Positions 8,185 through 16,510 are shown, counted from the stretch's first letter. The stretch: 64,000 nt of DNA from Shewanella glacialimarina (GCF_020511155.1 NZ_CP041216.1:4322001-4386000), one strand, 5' to 3'. Notes: generated by a model from the sequence alone, not told the origin. Numbers and translations: made by a program.

Positions 8185-10941
8185 ATGCCTATAGTTGCTC
8201 ATAATCCGCTTATTTTGGTCGATGGATCGTCTTATCTTTATCGCGCTTACTACGCACCACCACACTTAACCAACTCTAAAGGGGAGGCAACAGGCGCTGT
8301 ATATGGCGTAGTAAACATGTTGCGTAGCTTATTAAGCCGATATGAGCCTTCACATATCGCGGTGGTTTTTGATGCTAAAGGCAAAACATTCCGTAATGAC
8401 ATGTACAGTGAGTACAAAGCGCAACGTCCTCCTATGCCGGATGATTTACGCAGTCAAATTGAGCCATTGCACCGTATTATTCGCGCATTAGGCTTGCCGT
8501 TGATCAGTATTGAAGGTGTGGAAGCCGATGATGTAATAGGTACTCTTTCTCGTCAGGCGAGTAAAGAAGGTCGGGCTACATTAATCAGTACTGGCGATAA
8601 AGACATGGCCCAGCTCGTTGATGAACATGTCACTTTAATCAATACCATGACAGATACCATCATGGGACCAGAAGAAATAAAAACTAAATTTGGTGTCGGC
8701 CCCGAATTGATCATCGACTTTTTAGCCTTGATGGGAGATAAAGCCGATAATATTCCAGGCTTGCCCGGTGTAGGTGAAAAAACCGCCCTTGCTATGTTAA
8801 CGGGTGTTGGCAGTGTGGCAAAATTACTAGCAGATCCTCAATCTGTACTAGAAGTGAACTTTAGAGGCTCAAAAACTATGCCTGCTAAAATCATCGATAA
8901 CGCAGACATGTTGAAACTATCCTATGAACTCGCCACTATAAAAACCGATGTCGAGCTAGAACAAGACTGGCATGGACTTGATATTAAACCGCAAAACCGT
9001 GATGAACTCATTGCCTGTTATGGCGAAATGGAGTTTAAGCGTTGGTTAGCTGAAGTACTGGATAATAGCAATCCAACAGCATCTAAAACTGAAGAAACGG
9101 ATGAGCCAAGTTCGTTAGCTGTAGTAATAGAAACTGACTACCAAACCATTTTGACTGACGAGCAGCTTGATCATTGGATAGCCACATTAGGTCAAGCAGA
9201 GTTAATTGCAGTCGATACCGAAACCACTAGCTTAAATTATATGGATGCTGAATTAGTCGGGATCTCATTTGCGATAGAGGCCGGAAAAGCAGCCTATTTA
9301 CCTCTGGCACACGATTATGAAGGCGCACCACAACAGCTAGATAAAGCCGCTGCATTAGAAAAGCTTCGCCCTATTCTTGAAGGCACTAAACCTGAGAAAG
9401 TCGGTCAGAACCTTAAATACGACATCAGTATTTTAGCTAATGCTGGCATTAAGCTACAAGGGGTACGTTATGACACTATGCTTGAATCTTATGTGTTTAA
9501 CTCAGTAGCATCACGTCATGATATGGACGGCTTAGCACTTAAATATTTAGGCCATAAAAATATCAGTTTTGAAGAAGTTGCCGGAAAAGGCGCCAAACAA
9601 ATCACCTTTAACCAAGTCCCACTTGAAATTGCAGCCCCCTACGCAGCGGAAGATGCCGATATCACCTTACGTTTACACCAACATTTATGGCCAAGAGTCG
9701 AAAAAGAAGCCAAACTTGCCAGCGTATTTAATGACCTAGAATTACCCCTTATACAAGTATTGTCCGATATAGAGCGACAAGGTGTATATATCGACTCAAT
9801 GCTACTTAGCCAACAAAGTGGTGAGTTAGCTCTAAAGCTCGACAAGTTAGAACAAGAGGCTTATGAAATCGCCGAAGAGAAATTTAACCTTGCATCGCCC
9901 AAACAGCTGCAAGTGATATTTTTCGACAAGTTAAAATACCCTGTTAAAAAGAAAACACCTAAAGGCGCACCTTCTACAGCTGAAGATGTCTTAGTTGAAT
10001 TAGCGTTGGATTACCCATTACCTAAAATTATTTTGCAGCACCGCAGTTTGGCCAAATTAAAAAGTACCTATACCGATAAGTTACCGCTAATGGTTAACTC
10101 TACCACCGGGCGCGTTCACACAAGCTACCACCAAGCCAATGCGGCCACCGGACGCTTATCGTCTAGCGATCCTAACTTACAAAACATCCCTATTCGTACC
10201 GAAGAGGGTCGCCGTATTCGCCAAGCGTTTATTGCACCTGAAGGTCGTAAAATATTAGCAGCGGATTACTCACAAATTGAACTCCGCATTATGGCTCATT
10301 TGTCACAGGACAAAGGCCTGCTAACCGCTTTTGCCGAGGGCAAAGACATCCACAAAGCAACTGCAGCAGAAGTATTTGGAGTACATTTTGAAGAGGTCAC
10401 AACAGAGCAACGTCGCCGCGCTAAAGCGGTCAACTTTGGTTTAATTTACGGTATGTCAGCATTTGGTTTAGCTAAGCAATTAGATATTCCACGCAATGAG
10501 GCTCAAACCTATATCGATACCTACTTTGCCCGTTACCCTGGCGTATTAAAATATATGGAAGACACACGAGCAGAGGCCGCAGAACAAGGATATGTCTCAA
10601 CTTTATATGGTCGTCGCCTGTATTTACCGGAAATAAAAGATCGTAATGCCATGCGACGCCAAGCTGCAGAGCGCGCTGCGATTAATGCACCAATGCAAGG
10701 TACTGCTGCTGACATTATCAAAAAAGCGATGATTGCAGTAGCAAACTGGATCAAGCAAGACACTCATGGCGAGATAAGCATGATCATGCAAGTGCACGAT
10801 GAACTAGTGTTTGAAGTGGACGCTGCTCAAGCAGAGGCGCTAAAACAAAAAGTGTGTCAGCTGATGGCCGATGCGGCCAAATTAGATGTTTATTTACTCG
10901 CAGAAGCTGGTATTGGAGACAACTGGGATCAAGCCCACTAA
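8185..10941 (+). CDS. polA: DNA polymerase I
   Basis: The 918-residue product has all three Pol I domains. The 5'-3' exonuclease covers roughly residues 1-300 (LVDGSSYLYRAYYA, GVEADDVIGTL, DKADNIPGLPGVGEKTA). The proofreading exonuclease is intact, with the DTETT metal-binding motif near residue 343. Polymerase motifs A (ADYSQIELRIMAHLS), B (RRAKAVNFGLIYGMS) and C (QVHDELVFE) are present. It fills gaps during Okazaki fragment maturation and repair. As in enterobacteria, spf and engB lie directly downstream. A strong hairpin terminator ends it at 10986-11013. Confidence 0.98.
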   Translation: MPIVAHNPLILVDGSSYLYRAYYAPPHLTNSKGEATGAVYGVVNMLRSLLSRYEPSHIAVVFDAKGKTFRNDMYSEYKAQRPPMPDDLRSQIEPLHRIIRALGLPLISIEGVEADDVIGTLSRQASKEGRATLISTGDKDMAQLVDEHVTLINTMTDTIMGPEEIKTKFGVGPELIIDFLALMGDKADNIPGLPGVGEKTALAMLTGVGSVAKLLADPQSVLEVNFRGSKTMPAKIIDNADMLKLSYELATIKTDVELEQDWHGLDIKPQNRDELIACYGEMEFKRWLAEVLDNSNPTASKTEETDEPSSLAVVIETDYQTILTDEQLDHWIATLGQAELIAVDTETTSLNYMDAELVGISFAIEAGKAAYLPLAHDYEGAPQQLDKAAALEKLRPILEGTKPEKVGQNLKYDISILANAGIKLQGVRYDTMLESYVFNSVASRHDMDGLALKYLGHKNISFEEVAGKGAKQITFNQVPLEIAAPYAAEDADITLRLHQHLWPRVEKEAKLASVFNDLELPLIQVLSDIERQGVYIDSMLLSQQSGELALKLDKLEQEAYEIAEEKFNLASPKQLQVIFFDKLKYPVKKKTPKGAPSTAEDVLVELALDYPLPKIILQHRSLAKLKSTYTDKLPLMVNSTTGRVHTSYHQANAATGRLSSSDPNLQNIPIRTEEGRRIRQAFIAPEGRKILAADYSQIELRIMAHLSQDKGLLTAFAEGKDIHKATAAEVFGVHFEEVTTEQRRRAKAVNFGLIYGMSAFGLAKQLDIPRNEAQTYIDTYFARYPGVLKYMEDTRAEAAEQGYVSTLYGRRLYLPEIKDRNAMRRQAAERAAINAPMQGTAADIIKKAMIAVANWIKQDTHGEISMIMQVHDELVFEVDAAQAEALKQKVCQLMADAAKLDVYLLAEAGIGDNWDQAH

Positions 10942-10985
10942 GCTTATAAATGCCAAAATAGTTAACTCGATTCAAGATCAAGCCA

Positions 10986-11013
10986 AAACCGCGCCGGAAT
11001 AGCGCGGTTTTTT
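10986..11013 (+). terminator. polA rho-independent terminator
   Basis: Stem AACCGCGC/GCGCGGTT with a CGGAATA loop is followed by a run of T residues. Confidence 0.85.
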
Positions 11014-11100
11014 ATCGCGTACAATTAACTCCAATCATCTGATATTAATAACTAAAATCTATGACAATGACAAATGAATAAAAAATAGATATAAGTCGAC

Positions 11101-11116
11101 TGTGCTTAAGCTCACA
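11101..11116. promoter_or_regulatory. Candidate CRP-cAMP site upstream of spf
   Basis: TGTGCTTAAGCTCACA matches the CRP consensus TGTGA-N6-TCACA at nine of ten conserved positions. It is centred about 71 bases before the inferred Spot 42 start. Spot 42 is repressed by CRP-cAMP in E. coli, so a CRP site here fits; the direction of control in this organism cannot be read from the position. Confidence 0.7.
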
Positions 11117-11143
11117 TTATTGTCGTTTTATATGAAAAACAGT

Positions 11144-11172
11144 TTTCCATTTAAAGTCCAATAGGGTATTAT
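11144..11172 (+). promoter_or_regulatory. spf promoter
   Basis: A TATTAT -10 element at 11167-11172 lies seven bases before the conserved Spot 42 5' end; a weak -35 (TTTCCA) sits 17 bases upstream of it. Confidence 0.6.
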
Positions 11173-11179
11173 TCTTGTC

Positions 11180-11286
11180 GTAGGGTACAGAGGTTAAGAT
11201 GTTCAGTCTTTCAAACCTTTATTTCACTAGCGATAGTGACCAGCCAAATTCGGCGCCTCAGCAATTTTTTGCTGGGGCTTTTTTTT
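11180..11286 (+). ncRNA. spf: Spot 42 small regulatory RNA
   Basis: The 5' end GTAGGGTACAGAGG and the following AAGATGTTC and TCTTTCAAACCTTTATTTCAC are near-identical to the start of E. coli Spot 42. The 3' end is a ten-base-pair stem (GCCTCAGCAA/TTGCTGGGGC) and eight T residues. The length, about 107 nucleotides, equals the known RNA (109). Its place between polA and engB is the conserved genomic location. Spot 42 is an Hfq-dependent RNA that represses secondary-carbon and central metabolism mRNAs when cAMP is low; the targets in this organism are not known from the sequence. Confidence 0.95.
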
Positions 11287-11400
11287 GGTTTTTTTAATCG
11301 ATTTGTGACTTTAAAACTGCATAGTGGACAAATTAATGGTTATTTGTAATTTTAATTCGAATTTTTAGAGTAAATACTTTAACTAAGTTAAAAATAGCGT

Positions 11401-11525
11401 TATTATATTTGTATTGAGAGTCATCAAATTGAGTTGATGTCACTTGAGTCTTGTTGAATTTAGCTTCTCCCCAAAAAGAGCTAAAGAATTTTATACCGAT
11501 AGCCCTATGGTTATCGGTTTTTTTT
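11401..11525 (+). ncRNA. Candidate small RNA between spf and engB
   Basis: A TATTAT element (11401-11406) is followed by about 110 bases that fold into ATCAA/TTGAT and TAGCT/AGCTA hairpins, the latter exposing a loop with TTCTCCCC. They end in a seven-base-pair stem (ACCGATA/TATCGGT) with eight T residues at 11518-11525. This terminator faces the plus strand, and spf already has its own terminator, so it may end a separate short transcript. The C-rich loop could pair with Shine-Dalgarno sequences. I recall a small RNA described beside spf in Aliivibrio, but I cannot show homology. No protein-coding frame here is convincing. Confidence 0.4.
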
Positions 11526-11548
11526 GCTTGTAAAAAATGATAGACCAA

Positions 11549-11586
11549 TAAAAAAGCGTAATGTGATTAACACATTACGCTTTTTT
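11549..11586 (-). terminator. engB terminator
   Basis: Stem GCGTAATGTG/CACATTACGC with an ATTAA loop is flanked by A and T runs on both sides, so it can work in both directions. It lies just past the engB stop. Confidence 0.85.
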
Positions 11587-11604
11587 ATTATCGATAAGTA
11601 GCTG

Positions 11605-12276
11605 CTAATCTTGCTGCTCTTGTTGTTCTTTTTCAAGCGCTTGCTGATCAAGTAGCCATTGTGGATTACACCACTTATTTAAAATACTCAGCACTTTTGG
11701 CTTACCTGTGCCTTTAGTTGACGAAAATGGCTCAACTTGAACCCAATCGCCAAATTTAGACAAATCTTTACGCACGGCGTTAACTGTTTTCATCTTCACG
11801 TTTTGCGCAAGCTTGTCAGATTTGGTCAACAAAGCTAACACGGGAATTTCACTGAACACCGCCCATTCAATCATTTGCATATCTAAATCTTTAAGCGGAT
11901 GACGAATGTCCATCAATACCACAACACCACTTAAGCAAGCACGTTTTTGTAAATACTCGCCCAACGCAAGCTGCCATTTATTTTTTAACGCTAATGGCAC
12001 TTTAGCAAAACCATAACCAGGTAAATCAACTAAACGGCGGTCAGCAGCGAGAGAAAACACGTTAATTAACTGAGTACGGCCAGGTGTTTTACTGGTTCTG
12101 GCTAAACCTTTTTGCTCGGTTAACGCATTTAATGCACTGGATTTACCGGCATTAGAGCGGCCCGCAAATGCAATCTCAACACCTACATCGCCAGGAAGAT
12201 ATTGATCTAAGTGTGCAATGTCAGGTGCACTGATTAAAAACTTAGTTTGACGAAAGTCGATTTGAGATTCAGACAC
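11605..12276 (-). CDS. engB: Ribosome biogenesis GTP-binding protein YihA/YsxC
   Basis: A 223-residue TrmE-Era-EngA-YihA class GTPase needed for large ribosomal subunit assembly. G1 is GRSNAGKS (39-46), G3 is DLPGYGF (84-90) and G4 is TKSD (151-154). The length is normal. Synteny polA-spf-engB is conserved with E. coli, but engB is on the opposite strand to polA. The C-terminal tail is rich in Gln and Glu. Family members are essential in most bacteria tested. Confidence 0.96.
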   Translation of the reverse strand: MSESQIDFRQTKFLISAPDIAHLDQYLPGDVGVEIAFAGRSNAGKSSALNALTEQKGLARTSKTPGRTQLINVFSLAADRRLVDLPGYGFAKVPLALKNKWQLALGEYLQKRACLSGVVVLMDIRHPLKDLDMQMIEWAVFSEIPVLALLTKSDKLAQNVKMKTVNAVRKDLSKFGDWVQVEPFSSTKGTGKPKVLSILNKWCNPQWLLDQQALEKEQQEQQD

Positions 12277-12530
12277 GGTTTACTCCAGAAAATGTTTACC
12301 TAACATCATATTTATGTTTCAAATGCTGCCTTTTGCACGTTTTCGTGTAAAATATCAGCCAGATCACATTATAACTCCAAGCAAATCTTAATATTGTGAT
12401 TTAAAAAGCTCTTAAATGAACTCTAAAAGCCTCATTTTAAGCAAAATTGTCGCTTGGAAAACTATTTTACCACGCTTGCGGGTTATCCTAGTAAGCTCAG
12501 GACAATAAATTAACAAGAAGTTGGAACGCC

Positions 12531-13151
12531 ATGAAAAAGTTAGCTCTTGCGCTGTCTGTAGTAGCCGCTATGTCATCACCTGTTATGGCTGAAGGTAATG
12601 CCGAAGCGGGAAAAACTAAAGCACTCGTATGTTCTGCCTGTCACGGTGTTGACGGCAATAGCATGATTGATATGTACCCGAAACTCGCGGGACAACACCC
12701 ATCATACCTTGAGAAACAGTTAAAAGAGTTTCGTGCAGCAATGCAAACAGGTGGTAAACAAGGTCGTATGGACCCAATCATGGGAAGTATGGCTATCGGG
12801 TTAAGTGACCAAGATATTGCTGATCTTGCTGCCTATTACTCATCGCAAAAGCTTATTGTGGCTGATGTGGCCGATGTTCCTGCTGCGGGTGAGTCGCTTT
12901 ACAAAGGTGGTGATATGACTCGCGGCATAACATCATGTATTGCATGTCACGGTCCAGATGCAAAAGGTATGGCAGCGGCAGGGTTTCCAGCTCTTGGCGG
13001 CCAACATGCTAATTACATCAAAATTCAATTAACTAAATTCCGTGAAAAAAGTCGTAATAACGATATGAACGGCATGATGCAAGATATTGCGAAAAAGTTA
13101 ACCGATGCTGATATGGAAGCTTTATCTAAGTATATTTCAAGCATTAAGTAG
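12531..13151 (+). CDS. Diheme cytochrome c4
   Basis: The precursor has 206 residues with a Sec signal peptide MKKLALALSVVAAMSSPVMA (cleavage after residue 20). Two tandem class I cytochrome domains each carry one haem motif: CSACH (34-38) and CIACH (136-140). Both domains repeat the pattern KLAGQHPSYLEKQLKEF / ALGGQHANYIKIQLTKF, typical of c4. It is a periplasmic electron carrier, usually feeding terminal oxidases. It sits alone between engB and the Csr-type RNA and ends in its own terminator. Confidence 0.95.
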   Translation: MKKLALALSVVAAMSSPVMAEGNAEAGKTKALVCSACHGVDGNSMIDMYPKLAGQHPSYLEKQLKEFRAAMQTGGKQGRMDPIMGSMAIGLSDQDIADLAAYYSSQKLIVADVADVPAAGESLYKGGDMTRGITSCIACHGPDAKGMAAAGFPALGGQHANYIKIQLTKFREKSRNNDMNGMMQDIAKKLTDADMEALSKYISSIK

Positions 13152-13176
13152 TTTTAAATCATAAATCTACTGATTA

Positions 13177-13206
13177 AATAATGGGTCTGGTTGACCCATT
13201 ATTTTT
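13177..13206 (+). terminator. Cytochrome c4 terminator
   Basis: Stem AATAATGGGTC/GACCCATTATT with a TGGTT loop and trailing T residues begins about 25 bases after the stop codon. Confidence 0.85.
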
Positions 13207-13327
13207 GACCGCTAGTTTACGTTTACGTCAACTTCACACCATCAATGCTTGACAGGGTTGACACTTTTAGGGTTAAATACCCCCCGTACCGAGATGAACC
13301 CAACTGTTTATTGCTAATAATAATAAT

Positions 13328-13348
13328 GTAAAAACAGATCTCGTACTT
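13328..13348. promoter_or_regulatory. Possible UvrY/GacA-type activator site
   Basis: The stretch TGTAAAAACAGATCTCGTAC resembles an imperfect version of the GacA/UvrY upstream box (TGTAAG-N6-CTTACA class). It lies about 155-175 bases upstream of the inferred RNA start, a distance like that of rsmZ-type promoters. The match is partial and could be chance. Confidence 0.3.
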
Positions 13349-13502
13349 TATCATTTAAGATATAAGAATAAATTGAATCAATAATAATAATATACTTACG
13401 GCCACTCAATAATAATAACAAAGAGTCGCGATTTCGGTTTGAAATCCAGGTCAGATATTTTGTAAGGGACAGACCAATTGGTCGACATGCTATATAGCAC
13501 TG

Positions 13503-13860
13503 CCTTACGCAACAGAGATAAAAGCCAACTGTATTCGCACACAAAGCTCACGCTTAGGATGCATTCACTGGAAGCGGAATATCACTGGAAGGTACTTTAT
13601 ACAAGGATAGTAAATTCACGTCACAGATGACGGTTAGGAATATGATGTGTCATTGATGACCGTCTACGGAAGCTGAAGTCAGGATGATTACAGAGCATAT
13701 AAAAAAGCGTCATAGATGACCAATAATAATAAGCGCATGGAAAGCTTAAAAAACAAGAAGGATCCGACCGGGAAGTCGCATAGCAAGCATGGATACTTGG
13801 AATCAGAATAAGGTGCTTTTTGCACTGTTTATAAGGTGGCAGTTTACTGCCACCTTTTTT
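13503..13860 (+). ncRNA. csrC: CsrB/CsrC-type regulatory RNA (CsrA-sequestering)
   Basis: This non-coding stretch holds at least ten GGA motifs, several in the loops of short hairpins: CAAG-CATGGATA-CTTG, CGAC-CGGGAA-GTCG and TACT...AAGGAT-AGTA. Exposed GGA loops are the CsrA-binding signature of CsrB, CsrC and Rsm RNAs. Three related hairpins of the form GTCA-N4-TGAC occur at about 13620, 13651 and 13709. A strong terminator ends it at 13833-13860. In E. coli csrC lies between engB (yihA) and yihI; the same position here supports the csrC name. The 5' end is estimated from an extended -10 (TGCTATATA, 13488-13496); an upstream TTGACA...TTAAAT promoter (13249-13278) would give a longer RNA. 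Confidence 0.8.
13833..13860 (+). terminator. Terminator of the Csr-type RNA
   Basis: Perfect ten-base stem AAGGTGGCAG/CTGCCACCTT with a TTTA loop is followed by T residues, with a second T-run just downstream. Confidence 0.9.
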
Positions 13861-13964
13861 CTTGTCTTTTTTTCAAGCTACACTGTATCTCTTGGTGATT
13901 TTAAAGCTCAAAAAATCCCTATATACTGTCATGACACATCCTTCTATAGGTGTATAAATATTTA

Positions 13965-14627
13965 ATGATACCCTGCCCTCTGTGCAATCATCAGGCTCAA
14001 TTTTTTTTGCAGGATAAAAAGCGCGCGTTTTATGTCTGTCCTCATTGTGGCCTAGTTATGGCAGATCCTAAGTCTCATATAAGACCAAGTATTGAAATTC
14101 AACGTTATGGCCGAGCACAGAAAGGGGCTAAACAACGGCAGCTTTCACAATTCTTAATGCCACTTTTAGCGCAAATTAATTTACAACAATCGGGTACATT
14201 ATCTGGGCTTAACTTTGGCCGGGTACTGGATGCACAATGTTTGCAATCAATTAATGAAGCCGGCCATAGTGTTAAGCAATACGATCCTTTTTTTGCAGCA
14301 GATCACAGTGTATTGCAAACAACCTATGACTTTGTCTGTAGCTATAAAGTTTTTGAGCATTTTCGCCACCCAAATAAAGAGTGGCAATTGTTTTCTCGTT
14401 TAGTTAAACCGGGGGGATGGTTAGCAATTAGTACCCCACTGATGACGGATTTAAGACATTTTAATAAGTGGCATTATAAAAATAATCCCACCCATGTAAG
14501 CTTCTATCAACGACAAACTTTCGAATATTTAACCGAAAATAGCGAATTTACGCTATTATTTGTATCGCAGGCGCTCATTTTGATGCAAAAATCATCAGGA
14601 TCTGGTATAAAGCGCATCCTAATTTAA
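13965..14627 (+). CDS. Zinc-ribbon class I SAM-dependent methyltransferase
   Basis: The ATG at 13965 is taken as start (220 residues); an in-frame GTG at 13950 lacks a separate ribosome-binding site. The N-terminus has two CxxC pairs (CPLC and CPHC, about 20 residues apart), a zinc ribbon. The remainder resembles a methyltransferase domain, with DFVCSYKVFEHFRHPNKEW and LVKPGGWLAISTPL, which match motifs II and III of the Methyltransf_23 group. The usual first glycine-rich SAM motif is weak (GRVLDAQC). The substrate is unknown. It lies between the Csr-type RNA and yihI. Confidence 0.75.
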   Translation: MIPCPLCNHQAQFFLQDKKRAFYVCPHCGLVMADPKSHIRPSIEIQRYGRAQKGAKQRQLSQFLMPLLAQINLQQSGTLSGLNFGRVLDAQCLQSINEAGHSVKQYDPFFAADHSVLQTTYDFVCSYKVFEHFRHPNKEWQLFSRLVKPGGWLAISTPLMTDLRHFNKWHYKNNPTHVSFYQRQTFEYLTENSEFTLLFVSQALILMQKSSGSGIKRILI

Positions 14628-14682
14628 TGCACGTTGGCATTTTGCCGACGTGAGCTGTTTTAAAAAGTAACTGAGATAATTC

Positions 14683-15240
14683 ATGGCGCGCAGTAAAAAA
14701 ACTCGCAAGGGCGGAGAGAACGGCCCTAAATTTGCACCTAGAGTCAAAAAAGCCGATCGTAAAGATGCTGAAGGAAAACGTGGCGAAACAGGCCGTAAGT
14801 CTGGAAGTCGTCATAACGAAGCCTTACTAAAGAAAAGTGCACCCTCTAATGCTGGCAAGTCGACAGACCCTCGTCATGGCAGTAAAAAGCCTGTAGCACT
14901 AGCACCTGTGGTCAAAGTATCTAAAGTTGCGGAACAGGATAAGCCTAAGCAACCTAAAATGACTGACGAGCAAAAGTTGCTCAAGTTAGAAGATGACCCA
15001 CGCCTAAATAGCTTGTTAGACATGCTAGAAGAAGGCCGTGACTTGTCTGCAGAAGATCAAAAGTGGCTTGATGCTCAATTAGACAAAATTGAACATCTAA
15101 TGGACCGTTTAGGGTTAAATGAGCCAGAGCCAGCGCCAAAAACAGTCAAGAAACCCGCTAAATCAGATTCTGATGATGACTTATTAGCCCGGTTTGAGTC
15201 TGGTGAGAATCACTTAAACGATTACTTCTCCAAAGACTAA
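14683..15240 (+). CDS. yihI: Der GTPase-activating protein YihI
   Basis: The 185-residue protein has the family's two halves: a very basic, disordered N-terminus (MARSKKTRKGGENGPKF, then GETGRKSGSRHN) and an acidic helical C-terminus (LEDDPRLNSLLDMLEEGRDL, then QKWLDAQLDKIEHLMDRLG). In E. coli YihI stimulates the GTPase Der and so tunes ribosome assembly. The neighbourhood with engB and the Csr-type RNA matches the E. coli order spf-yihA-csrC-yihI. Confidence 0.93.
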   Translation: MARSKKTRKGGENGPKFAPRVKKADRKDAEGKRGETGRKSGSRHNEALLKKSAPSNAGKSTDPRHGSKKPVALAPVVKVSKVAEQDKPKQPKMTDEQKLLKLEDDPRLNSLLDMLEEGRDLSAEDQKWLDAQLDKIEHLMDRLGLNEPEPAPKTVKKPAKSDSDDDLLARFESGENHLNDYFSKD

Positions 15241-15309
15241 ATAAACTCCCCACTGGCGCTTAATGCGCCAGTTTGTTATTCGTCGTATTCAGCCAATTAA
15301 GGAGTCTTT

Positions 15310-15777
15310 GTGTCTACCGCTCTTATAATCATCGCCATTATCATCGTTATCGCCTCAGGTGCTTATGCCGCATCATTGTTGTTGAAAGTGAAACGCCAAG
15401 CTGCCATTAATCAACAAGCACTTGAGGAACGCCTAGCAAAAGCAGAGGTGCGTCGCCAACAAGTCCTTACCGATATTCGTTACATCGCGGCAGCGATGCT
15501 AGAGGACCGCTGCGAGCTTTCTGAAGGGGTAATGCGTATTGGTAAGTTATTCGATGCTTTGTCGATGACGGAACAAGTGACTCCGCTTTTCCCGAAGCTG
15601 TTCAGCCATTATGACATCATAAGATCTCATCCTATTATGGAAGCGCGTCAAGCGCTACCCAAGCAACAACGTATGAAACTGGATTTTGCCAGAATGCGCT
15701 CTGAAGCTGACTTAGGTGAGAGTATTTTGCAAGAAGCTAAAAATATTACTGAGTTCGAACAAGCCCCTACACATTAA
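15310..15777 (+). CDS. DUF2489 family protein with N-terminal membrane anchor
   Basis: 155 residues beginning at a GTG behind an AAGGAG box. A hydrophobic helix (about 3-25, ALIIIAIIIVIASGAYAASLL) is followed by a basic coiled-coil segment (residues 27-55) and the conserved DUF2489 region containing RCELSEGVMRIGKLFDAL and LFPKLFSHYDIIRSHP. No enzymatic motif is visible. The protein likely sits in the inner membrane with a cytoplasmic helical domain. It follows yihI by about 70 bases and is probably co-transcribed. Function unknown. Confidence 0.85.
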   Translation: MSTALIIIAIIIVIASGAYAASLLLKVKRQAAINQQALEERLAKAEVRRQQVLTDIRYIAAAMLEDRCELSEGVMRIGKLFDALSMTEQVTPLFPKLFSHYDIIRSHPIMEARQALPKQQRMKLDFARMRSEADLGESILQEAKNITEFEQAPTH

Positions 15778-15902
15778 TTCACCTAACACCAATTGATCTA
15801 TAATTTAAGCTCTACAGGCCGCTAGGCAGATGCGCCAGATCTACTTAAGCGCTTGCTAATCCAAATAGATTTGTTACTTTAAAATACATAATAAAATAAT
15901 AA

Positions 15903-15924
15903 GGCTACCCGTTAAATGGTAGCC
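15903..15924 (+). promoter_or_regulatory. Inverted repeat just upstream of the acyltransferase gene
   Basis: Arms GGCTACC and GGTAGCC enclose eight bases and end 18 bases before the chosen start. No T-run follows. It may be an RNA hairpin near the ribosome-binding site or an operator. Confidence 0.3.
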
Positions 15925-15942
15925 ACAAATAAAGGGTTACTT

Positions 15943-16494
15943 ATGTTTAATCGCTTCTGTAGCTGGTCACTCACCAAGCTTGGCTGGCAGTTTGATGGCC
16001 ATATAAATCATAACCAATCATGTGTCATTATCGTTGGCCCGCACACGAGCAATTGGGACTTTGTTGTTGGTATTCTGGCGCGCGGTGCATTAAACACCCC
16101 AATCCATTTTTTAGGTAAACATCAATTGTTTGTTCCGCCTTGGGGCTGGATATTTAAAGCAATGGGTGGCAGCCCGGTAGACAGACGTAAACACAACAAC
16201 TTGGTTGATTCTGCGGTACAGCTATTTAATCAAAATCCAAATTACAAACTTGCATTAGCACCGGAAGGTACTCGCAGTCCTGTTAAACGCTGGAAAAGTG
16301 GTTTTTATCATATCGCCCTGCAAGCAGGTGTTGATATTGTGCCGGTAGGCTTAGATTTTAATAGTAAGAAAATAATTATCACCACAGCATTAAAACCAAC
16401 CGGGGCGATAGAGTTAGAAATAAATCAATTGATGGCTTTTTACCGCACCATTAATGGCCGTCACGCTAAAACCATTCCAGTTTATCAAAAGTAA
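15943..16494 (+). CDS. Lysophospholipid (1-acyl-glycerol-3-phosphate type) acyltransferase-like protein
   Basis: The ATG at 15943 follows an AAAGGG box and gives 183 residues; an in-frame ATG at 15916 lies inside a hairpin and lacks a site. The PlsC-like acyltransferase motifs are present: HTSNWD (His34, Asp39, the HX4D catalytic pair) and APEGTRS (107-112). There are no obvious long membrane segments, as in the short acyltransferases of this clade. The acceptor is unknown. The ribosome-binding site is preceded by an inverted repeat GGCTACC...GGTAGCC (15903-15924). Confidence 0.85.
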   Translation: MFNRFCSWSLTKLGWQFDGHINHNQSCVIIVGPHTSNWDFVVGILARGALNTPIHFLGKHQLFVPPWGWIFKAMGGSPVDRRKHNNLVDSAVQLFNQNPNYKLALAPEGTRSPVKRWKSGFYHIALQAGVDIVPVGLDFNSKKIIITTALKPTGAIELEINQLMAFYRTINGRHAKTIPVYQK

Positions 16495-16510
16495 CAAACC
16501 AAATAACCAC

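Noticed and set aside
11333..11548. Minus-strand open frame of 71 codons between spf and engB
   Set aside because: It has no ribosome-binding site, runs antisense through the candidate small RNA and its terminator, and its composition is that of AT-rich spacer.
13314..13544. Minus-strand open frame of 76 codons upstream of the Csr-type RNA
   Set aside because: It is built from AAT repeats and overlaps the promoter region of the RNA; no ribosome-binding site or protein-like pattern is seen.
13619..13720. Repeated GTCA-TGAC hairpins as a CRISPR array
   Set aside because: The repeats are short, unequal in spacing and diverged; no spacers of constant length and no cas genes are near. They fit a structured RNA.
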